From Candidatus Obscuribacterales bacterium (GTDB lineage: Bacteria; Cyanobacteriota; Vampirovibrionia; Obscuribacterales; Obscuribacteraceae), in the NCBI GenBank assembly GCA_019746975.1, contig JAIERK010000113.1, positions 1 to 64,000 of the forward strand: 64,000 bases of DNA. The letters run 5' to 3'. Shown here piece by piece: positions 55,195 through 62,184 of this stretch (position 1 is the first letter of the stretch; every line of letters starts with the position of its first letter). The notes beneath the pieces are model-generated. The model saw only the letters and a program-made list of their open reading frames with translations. It searched no databases and was not told where the DNA came from. The translations under genes and the position numbers were made by a program.

Positions 55195-56883
55195 ATGCAG
55201 ACGCCTTTACGTTCACAGCGCTCAAGTTCTCCCAAGAAGAGTGGAAAGATAATACACCTCTCGCCAGTTCCATCGAGAGAAGAGCCAATGTCGAGTATTG
55301 CTCGGCGATACGGCGAGCTGGAGCGACCTGAGCTTATACCTGAAGTTGTTAGTTATGCGCTTTATTCTTTGCTCTTTCTTATTCTGTTGGGTGGAGTTTG
55401 GGCGGTCGTTGGCAGTATCGATGTTGTTGCCGTTGCTCCGGCTACAGCTGTTCCGGTTGGTGAAGTAAAGCTGATTCAACCTGAGGTCGATGGGGTTATT
55501 GAGAGCGTAATGGCGGTCGAGGGGCAGCACGTGACGGCTGGCGATGTCCTAGCAGTCTTAGAGAAAACTGCCAGTAAGACGGAACTGGAGCAAGGTGAAT
55601 CACGACTCGCAATTGTCGAAGAAAAACTGCGTGCCCTTGTTCAAGCTAAAGAGACGCTCCAGCAGGCAATTTCGAATCCTAGTTTGCCTCCGGCCAACGC
55701 CATTGATGTTGAAGGTGTGGCGTTGGCAATTGCCGATTTGAACGCAGCTTATATCACTCTGAGAGAAGCCCAAATTGACAGATCAATGTTTTCCGATGGC
55801 TCTATGACGGATATGTCAGCGCTCTCGAGTCAGACGAACAGCTTGCAAGAACAGCGTATCCTGCAGTGCAGTGCGCTAAAAGAGAGGGTGAATGAACATA
55901 AGGCGCAAGCTGCGCAAAAGCGAATCGAGGTCGAGCAGTTACTGACGGCCATAGCGTCTGCGAAAGTGGAGTTAGGACAGGCACAGCTAATATTAGAAGC
56001 CAGCCAGCAGCAGGAGGAGTCCTTGAAGAAGGTCTTTCAAGAGGGGGCAGTGTCTAGAGTTGACTATCTCAACACCGTTAAAGAGCTGGAGCGAGCCCGC
56101 AGAGATGTGACTCGACAAACCGCTGTGATTGATGAGCTGATCAAGAAAGAAAGTATTGCTGAAAGTCAGCTTCGCGAATTCGAGTCTAAGAATATTGCCG
56201 CCATCGCCGAGAAAAAGGCTCAGTTAAAGTGCATTGATCTCGAGTCTGGAAGGATTGGCTTGTTGACTCGGGGGGTGTCGAGGAAGTATGCAACTGCTCT
56301 TGCCTCTTTCGATTCAGCCAAAGCCAAAGTTTGTGCTGCTCTTAAACGTGTTGAATCAAATCTGAAAGAAGAGTCGGAGATTTTTAATCAGGCTAAATCG
56401 CATTTGACTGCCGCCCACTATAAGCTCTCGACAGCCGAGATTAAGTCACCAGTCGCTGGCCGAGTTACTGGAATAAAGCTCAGAGGCAGAGGTCACGTCG
56501 TCAAACGAGGAGAGCGTCTGATGGCGGTGGTGCCAGATAATGCGACGTTCGTCTTCGAGGCCAGGATCGCCAACAAAGATGCTGGTTTTGTTGAGAAAGG
56601 GCAGCTTGCCAAACTCAAGCTCGCCTCATATCCATTTGAAGATTTTGGTGTACTGGATGGTCAGGTGGCTCACCTCGAAGCTTCCGGGGAAATGACTCCG
56701 GGCACACAACCAGTTTTTGTTGCGAGAGTGGCTCCCAAGCGACAATTCATAATGGCGCGAGGACGAGCTCGCCCACTCGTCAGCGGCATGAGTGCAACTT
56801 GCGAGATTATTACAAGACGGAGATCGATTTTGAGCATTCTTGTAGAGCCGATAGCAAAGCTTAATGAGACTCGCTGGCATTAG
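55195..56883 (+). CDS. HlyD-family membrane fusion protein
   Basis: This 562-residue adaptor has one transmembrane helix near 54-76, then lipoyl-like half motifs (LIQPEVDGVIESVMAVEGQHVTAGD is split around 92-116; the second half is near 415-450, IKSPVAGRVTGIKL). Between them are two long coiled-coil arms (about 120-400), longer than average. A beta-barrel region follows to the C-terminus. Such adaptors join an inner-membrane ABC exporter to the outer membrane. It is convergent with the exporter gene, ending 6 bases from it. Confidence 0.9.
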   Translation: MQTPLRSQRSSSPKKSGKIIHLSPVPSREEPMSSIARRYGELERPELIPEVVSYALYSLLFLILLGGVWAVVGSIDVVAVAPATAVPVGEVKLIQPEVDGVIESVMAVEGQHVTAGDVLAVLEKTASKTELEQGESRLAIVEEKLRALVQAKETLQQAISNPSLPPANAIDVEGVALAIADLNAAYITLREAQIDRSMFSDGSMTDMSALSSQTNSLQEQRILQCSALKERVNEHKAQAAQKRIEVEQLLTAIASAKVELGQAQLILEASQQQEESLKKVFQEGAVSRVDYLNTVKELERARRDVTRQTAVIDELIKKESIAESQLREFESKNIAAIAEKKAQLKCIDLESGRIGLLTRGVSRKYATALASFDSAKAKVCAALKRVESNLKEESEIFNQAKSHLTAAHYKLSTAEIKSPVAGRVTGIKLRGRGHVVKRGERLMAVVPDNATFVFEARIANKDAGFVEKGQLAKLKLASYPFEDFGVLDGQVAHLEASGEMTPGTQPVFVARVAPKRQFIMARGRARPLVSGMSATCEIITRRRSILSILVEPIAKLNETRWH

Positions 56884-56889
56884 ATCGAT

Positions 56890-59550
56890 TCAGGTCGCTT
56901 GACTCCATAGATGATTGTAGAGCCCGTTGAGCTCAAGAAGCTCGTCATGAGTACCTTGTTCGACAATCTGTCCGCGGTCCATAACGAGAATCAGGTCTGC
57001 ATCTCTGACTGTAGACAGTCGGTGCGCGACCATAACAATGGTGCGATGCTTGCGCAGCGACCGCAAGCTTGCTTGAATTGCCCGTTCTGAATCATTATCC
57101 AAGAAACTGGTGGCCTCGTCGAATAATAACAACTTGGGATTGTGCAAAATCGCTCTGGCTATAAAAAGGCGTTGTCTCTGGCCGCCGGAAAGGTTGTTTC
57201 CAGCCTCAGATACTTCATATTGATACGATTTGGGCAACGTGTTAATGAAGTCATGGATACCAGCGAGTTTTGCTGCGTCCACTACCATCTTCGTCGTAGC
57301 CTGGGGATTGTAAAGGGCTATGGTATCAAATATGGTGCCGCGAAAAAGGTAGTCCTGTTGAGAGACGACGCCTATCTGCCTGCGTAACTCCCGCAATGAA
57401 AGATTCCTGGTGTCATGTCCGTCAACTAAAATTCGTCCTTCGACAGGCATGTATAGCCCTTGCAAAAGTTTGAGCGTTGTTGATTTTCCGCAACCGCTTC
57501 TGCCCACGATTCCAACATACTGACCTGGAGTAATCCTAAAACTGAGATTTTGAACGGCGTTATCGTCCTGGTTCCCAGGGTATCGGTAAGTCACATCAAC
57601 AAACTCAATGTCGCCGGTAATCGTAATTTGCAGCTTCTTTTCCGGCTCGCTCTCCTCCTTTGGAGTCTCGAGCACATCATCAATTCTCTCCAGCGATACG
57701 CCTATGTCCTGTAATTCATCCCACATGTCGACTAAGAAGAGTATCGGTTGAGTGATTCGATTTACTATCAGCGTCATGGCCATCAACTGCCCAATTGAAA
57801 TTTGTCCTTGCACGGCTATATGTGCGCCGTAGCAGAGCAGCAGCACACTGCCCAGATTGTGGACCAGATCCGCTGCTACTTGCGTGAACCGTGATATCAG
57901 CGTTGCCTTATAGCGAGTATTCAGAGCGTCCACGAAAAGCTCTTCCCAAGCCCATCGTGTGCGATTCTCCGCTGCTCCGGCTTTAATACGTTCTATACCT
58001 CTGACCGCTTCGATTGAAAATGCATTGCTCGCTACCTGCTTGTGAAACGCCTGTTGCATGAGTGTTCTGAGCCAGGGGGTGACAATGGCCACGATAATAG
58101 TGAAGGCAATGATATAAGCGATAACGAAAAGCGCGAATGTCCAGTTGTAGATGAAAACGATGACGAGATAGACTCCCGCCATAATCAGATCGGTTATTAC
58201 GGTTATGGCTGATCCGGATATGAAGCTCTGAATTTTTCGATTTTCTTGAAGCCGAGAGATCACATCGCCGGTGGTATGCTCTTCGAAAAATGTCAGAGGG
58301 AGGCTCAAGAGATGTCGAAAAAACTGCGTGAAGAGCGACTGGTCGAGTTTTACCGCGGCAAATGCTACCAGGTAAGAGCGAATCGTTGAGATGATGGTTT
58401 GAAAGAAAATTAGAATTACCATGCCCATCAGAATAATGTTGAGCATAGAAATGCTTTTATGCACGATTACTTGATCTACCACCGCCTGCGTGAACAGTGG
58501 AATTGATAAGGTGAGAAGCTGTACCGCAAATGAAGCTAATGCAATGTCGACCAATGTCTTTGCATTTGGCTTCAACAGATCCAGGTAGCGCGACCATGGC
58601 GTTGATAACTGTGTATCTTTTTTTGTGGACGCGGAAGGAGTTAACTCGAGGGCATACAAGGAGAAATGTTCTTCAAAGTCTTCTCTGCGTATTTCAACCA
58701 ATCCGTTGGCAGGATCTGCAATTAAGGCCGAGTTTTTCTCAATCTCGTAAAGCACAACGAAATGGTTGTTGTCCCAATAACAAACCAACGGGAGTTTCGC
58801 TCGAAGCAATCCCAAATACGTAGCTTTGATACCGCGACTCAGAAAGCCAAGCTTCTCGGCCGCTTCTGAAAGTGATACCAGATCGCTGCCCTGTGCTGAA
58901 ACGCCAATTAGCTCTCTTAAATTTCTTTGATTAACGCGAGCGCCATGGTATGACAGTACCATGGCAAGACACGATACACCACAGTCCATGGCACTTTTCT
59001 GTAGTACGAGCGGATAGAGCTTGAACTTTCTTCGCACCAGAGTGAGAAAGTTTTCTTCCTCAGGCGAGTCTGTCGATTGAACTAGTTTGGCTACAGTTAC
59101 TGGATCGTTTGGTGAGTCTGACAGCATGATCTCTGCAACGGGCTCTAAACTAGCATCCTGTGCAGCGCGACGGAGGCGCTGAGCCTCTGCGTCTAAAACA
59201 CGTCGGAAGTCAGGTTTGTTCGACAGCTCTTCTTCGAATACAGACAAGGCCACCTTCGAGACGATCGATTGCTCCATGGCACGAGCAGAAAACCATGTAT
59301 CTTGAGAGAGTATGGTTTTAAAACCAAAAGGGCAGTACCTTTGATCGAGGATGACAATGGTCCGATCCGACTGGTCGTGAGGCTCATATAGTCGAACTTT
59401 GCCGTCGATAAGAAAGTAGACGCAGTCAAGGATTTCTCCCTGTGAAAAAATATTCTCGCCTAATGCGATGTGGACCTTCTCTCCCGATTCGGCGACGGTG
59501 GCGAAGAACTCGCTGAAAGAGCGCTCTAGATTTTGTTCGACTTTATCCAT
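56890..59550 (-). CDS. Peptidase-containing ABC exporter with N-terminal cyclic-nucleotide-binding domain
   Basis: This 886-residue protein has four parts: a cNMP-binding-like domain (about 10-125); a C39 peptidase with Gln184, Cys190 (SAMDCGVSC), His263 (NNHFVVL) and Asp279 (IADPANG); six transmembrane helices (about 315-600); and an ATPase with Walker A GRSGCGKST (near 683-691), NNLSGGQRQR and LLLFDEATSFLD. It should cleave double-glycine leaders and export the peptide. The same layout occurs in cyanobacterial HetC-like and bacteriocin exporters. The ATG at 59550 overlaps the foldase stop by 8 bases (ATGGATAA), so a longer upstream frame is not used. Confidence 0.93.
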   Translation of the reverse strand: MDKVEQNLERSFSEFFATVAESGEKVHIALGENIFSQGEILDCVYFLIDGKVRLYEPHDQSDRTIVILDQRYCPFGFKTILSQDTWFSARAMEQSIVSKVALSVFEEELSNKPDFRRVLDAEAQRLRRAAQDASLEPVAEIMLSDSPNDPVTVAKLVQSTDSPEEENFLTLVRRKFKLYPLVLQKSAMDCGVSCLAMVLSYHGARVNQRNLRELIGVSAQGSDLVSLSEAAEKLGFLSRGIKATYLGLLRAKLPLVCYWDNNHFVVLYEIEKNSALIADPANGLVEIRREDFEEHFSLYALELTPSASTKKDTQLSTPWSRYLDLLKPNAKTLVDIALASFAVQLLTLSIPLFTQAVVDQVIVHKSISMLNIILMGMVILIFFQTIISTIRSYLVAFAAVKLDQSLFTQFFRHLLSLPLTFFEEHTTGDVISRLQENRKIQSFISGSAITVITDLIMAGVYLVIVFIYNWTFALFVIAYIIAFTIIVAIVTPWLRTLMQQAFHKQVASNAFSIEAVRGIERIKAGAAENRTRWAWEELFVDALNTRYKATLISRFTQVAADLVHNLGSVLLLCYGAHIAVQGQISIGQLMAMTLIVNRITQPILFLVDMWDELQDIGVSLERIDDVLETPKEESEPEKKLQITITGDIEFVDVTYRYPGNQDDNAVQNLSFRITPGQYVGIVGRSGCGKSTTLKLLQGLYMPVEGRILVDGHDTRNLSLRELRRQIGVVSQQDYLFRGTIFDTIALYNPQATTKMVVDAAKLAGIHDFINTLPKSYQYEVSEAGNNLSGGQRQRLFIARAILHNPKLLLFDEATSFLDNDSERAIQASLRSLRKHRTIVMVAHRLSTVRDADLILVMDRGQIVEQGTHDELLELNGLYNHLWSQAT

Positions 59551-60379
59551 CGAGGGAGTTAAATCTAGGGCTATTGAAAGATTCGTCCAAAACGGTTGCT
59601 TTCTCGAAGCCCAGCTGGTCCAAAGAATTAGATAGCCAGTCTTGCACAAGAAGATCAGCTATTTCCTGTTGAATTGTGTCATCATCAAGCGCGGCTCTGT
59701 AAACTTTCTCTATAAAGTATAGATGATAGGTGCCGAAAAGTTTTGTAGGACCAATCAGCCGTGATGCGTCTGGGGAAAAAACTTGCGATTCAACGAGAGC
59801 AGGCAGCGTATCCCGGCGAACGCGGCCCACGTATCCGCAGTGGGGACGCGTACGCATGTCGATGCTGTACTTTCTGGTCAACTCGAAAAATGAGGCACCT
59901 TCTAAGATTTGCGTTCTCAATTCGGTGGCGGCCGATAGGGATTTAACAACAAGCTTATAAAGCTCAACCTCATCAAACCGCAGTTTGTTTAACTTGAAGT
60001 AATGCTCAACGTCACTTGCGCTCGCTATCGATTTCTTCAATATGTCGATCTCAGCGAGGACTCGGGCATGATTGCGAAGATCTTGGTCACTCAGGCAATT
60101 CGCCGCCAGGAATTTTTCGGTATCATCGGCAGTGAACAACTTATTTTGTCGTCGAATCTGATTTACAACCTGATCGATTGATGATTCTTCTATCGATACA
60201 CCGTTGGTCTGACAATAGTCTATCGCAAGGCAGGACAGTGTCAGAAACTCCAATATTTTCTCGTCTCCTTCAAAGATTATCGTGTTGATAATTTCAATCG
60301 GGCTAAATCTATTTGCTATTAACTTGCGAGGAATAGTCATTATTGGCATGCGGCTCTCGAAAACGATCGATGACATCAT
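59543..60379 (-). CDS. Parvulin/SurA-like peptidyl-prolyl isomerase
   Basis: This 278-residue protein has a SurA-N-like helical N-terminal half (about 20-125) and a parvulin-like domain (about 130-240), where LRTQILEGASFFELTRKYS and GYVGRVRRDTLPALVESQVF match the family. No clear signal peptide is present. Genes of this type accompany C39 exporters and HlyD adaptors in cyanobacterial peptide-export loci. It overlaps the exporter start and so is translated with it. Several ATGs exist in the first 14 codons; the first is used. Confidence 0.85.
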   Translation of the reverse strand: MMSSIVFESRMPIMTIPRKLIANRFSPIEIINTIIFEGDEKILEFLTLSCLAIDYCQTNGVSIEESSIDQVVNQIRRQNKLFTADDTEKFLAANCLSDQDLRNHARVLAEIDILKKSIASASDVEHYFKLNKLRFDEVELYKLVVKSLSAATELRTQILEGASFFELTRKYSIDMRTRPHCGYVGRVRRDTLPALVESQVFSPDASRLIGPTKLFGTYHLYFIEKVYRAALDDDTIQQEIADLLVQDWLSNSLDQLGFEKATVLDESFNSPRFNSLDG

Positions 60380-60430
60380 TAATGGAGACTACCATGTAAT
60401 TAGACAATGAGCATCCCTCGTAAGGACTAG

Positions 60431-60467
60431 AGAAAAGCGGACGAGATGAATATTCATCCCGTCCGCT
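60431..60467 (-). terminator. Intrinsic terminator of the small membrane-peptide gene
   Basis: A near-perfect 16-bp inverted repeat (60436-60467; one G-T pair) is followed on the minus strand by TTTTCT. It lies 24 bases after the stop of the 57-residue gene and separates it from the foldase. Confidence 0.75.
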
Positions 60468-60490
60468 ACCCCAAAGCATTTGTTGTCTAT

Positions 60491-60664
60491 TTATTTGCCT
60501 GCCAGTGTGGCTATTCCAATTACAAGAAAGAGACCACCAAAGAGGATGCTGACAGTTTCGCCGATTGCGTAGAGGTTAAAATCAGGCGAGCATATTGATA
60601 AAACCCAGTAGCCAGCGACGATGGCGAGACAGATAACCACGACTACTGTCACAACCTTTTTCAT
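60491..60664 (-). CDS. 57-residue two-helix membrane peptide
   Basis: The ATG (60662-60664) follows an ideal AAGGAG with 6-base spacing. The peptide begins MKKVVTVVVVICLAIVAG and has two hydrophobic helices (about 4-22 and 36-54) joined by SICSPDFNLYAIGETV. It resembles no family I recognise. It has its own terminator and sits immediately upstream of the foldase-exporter pair on the same strand, so it could be an accessory or immunity-type membrane peptide; that is inference from position. Confidence 0.65.
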   Translation of the reverse strand: MKKVVTVVVVICLAIVAGYWVLSICSPDFNLYAIGETVSILFGGLFLVIGIATLAGK

Positions 60665-60964
60665 TTCGTACTCCTTGTTTTTGGGCGACTAGAGCCGGGG
60701 AGCGAGAATGAGCGCTTCCGGAACAGGGCGTGCTTGGTGCTATTCGATGTTTGAAAGCCGTTCTACTCGAACACTTTCAGAGTAACGGTGCATTGTGACC
60801 AAAGTCGGACTAGCAGCCCTTCAAATCGCTTCGTTTTCGCCGACGTACGTGCTTGCATTGCGGATTTGTAATAAACCCGATTGTGCCACCATTTTGCAAC
60901 AGAAAAGTAGCAGAATCGTGAAGCCGAGCGTAATTTGAATCCAGTAATAGGAAGTCGGTATCTG

Positions 60965-60990
60965 AACTTTCAACTTTCAACTTTCAACTT
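60965..60990. repeat. Heptanucleotide tandem repeat AACTTTC
   Basis: Three perfect AACTTTC units plus a partial fourth lie in the long non-coding region. Confidence 0.85.
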
Positions 60991-61212
60991 CGATTTTGGG
61001 AGTACTGGTGTTTTGACAAGCTGGATCAATGACTCCTATGTTTGCATCAAGAAGGTTCGATTCTATGAGTCTCAAAATTGGGCGTCCGACAAGTAAGGTC
61101 GGAATTTGGTCAAATGGTTCGGCTCACAGGAAAAGTTGGGATATTTTAGGGCCGGATTGGTCGGCTCAGACATTTTTGGGGGAGGAAAGATCCTTTTAGA
61201 CTGCATCTTCAC

Positions 61213-61241
61213 TTGACAACGCAATGCAAGGAGAATATAGT
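61213..61241 (+). promoter_or_regulatory. Strong sigma-70-type promoter
   Basis: TTGACA at 61213-61218 and TATAGT at 61236-61241 are separated by exactly 17 bases, near the consensus. It predicts a start near 61248 and a leader of about 117 bases before the zinc-ribbon gene at 61365. Confidence 0.7.
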
Positions 61242-61364
61242 TTAACCACCTTTAATTTAGGTCCTTTACTAGAGATATTGTTATTTGTCCGTTTCTTATA
61301 GTGTTAACTCAATTGGCGTAGTCTTTGGACAGATAACTGGCGCGTGTGTTGGCGGAGATGAATA

Positions 61365-61910
61365 ATGCCACTGTTTGATAAAAACGATGTTCAAATCGAG
61401 TCCTTTCCGTACGAAATTCACCATAACGAACGTGAGGCGCCGGAGCTAGCGTGCCCTCGGTGTGGTCACGTTCAACCGAGGCGCAAGCGGGTTGTTTGTC
61501 AGAGTTGCAACCACTTGATCCCAACAGAAAATTGCCGGCAAAGCTGGACAGATCTGCAATCTACGCCGAAAGACAGTTATCGGAAGATGGCGCAGGTCTT
61601 CTTTGACGACAGCAAAACCAGAGACTTCAAGAGTGCTCGCGGCAACTTTGGCTGGAAGGTATTCATCCGAAATGTGGTTGTGACCATACTGCTAGCCGCA
61701 GTGCTGGTCGTTCCGACGGTGCTCGGATTGAAGGCATACCTTGGCGAAAAAGACTGGAAAAAGGTGGAAGCGAAATTTGATGCCACAGTATCACCACTGA
61801 TGCAACGCTTCGAATCGCGTCCGCAGGTAGCACTGAAGCCGGAAAAGTCACCTGTCGCAGGCAAAAAGCCGTCGACAGAGAAGAAATCGAAACACGGTAA
61901 GCACCACTAG
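61365..61910 (+). CDS. Zinc-ribbon membrane protein of unknown function
   Basis: This 181-residue protein has a double CxxC zinc ribbon at about 30-50 (CPRCGHVQPRRKRVVCQSC), a linker, one transmembrane helix near 100-122 (VFIRNVVVTILLAAVLVVP) and a Lys/His-rich tail outside the membrane ending KHGKHH. GGCGGAG precedes the ATG by 7 bases. No family or partner is recognised; the ribbon plus single helix resembles small regulatory or scaffold proteins. Confidence 0.75.
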   Translation: MPLFDKNDVQIESFPYEIHHNEREAPELACPRCGHVQPRRKRVVCQSCNHLIPTENCRQSWTDLQSTPKDSYRKMAQVFFDDSKTRDFKSARGNFGWKVFIRNVVVTILLAAVLVVPTVLGLKAYLGEKDWKKVEAKFDATVSPLMQRFESRPQVALKPEKSPVAGKKPSTEKKSKHGKHH

Positions 61911-62184
61911 ACGCTGACCGTTTTAGACTAGGCTTTTAATGAGTCTGACTGACTGTCTGTCTTTTCAGGCTGCGCCAGTTTCGATTCGATCGAAAAATTG
62001 TCGCGTCGTTCTTCCATGCAGCTAAAAATTGGTAACTAACTGCGAGGTCTTCCGAACACGGAAGGAGAGGCAAGTGCGATGCCATCATTGACAGTGCCGG
62101 TTCGACTGCGGATCGGGCGAAGTCTACGCTGCGACATTTCTGTCGCGACTTTCGTAGAAACAGAAGCACAGTATCGAATACTTT

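Larger units (their letters stand above)
60665..61364. other. 700-bp non-coding region with promoters and short repeats
   Basis: No gene was identified. It holds 3.7 tandem copies of AACTTTC (60965-60990), a possible promoter TTGACA-18-TATGTT (61013-61042), a 6-bp hairpin (61085-61103) and a strong promoter (61213-61241). A small RNA gene could be hidden here but was not recognised. Confidence 0.5.
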
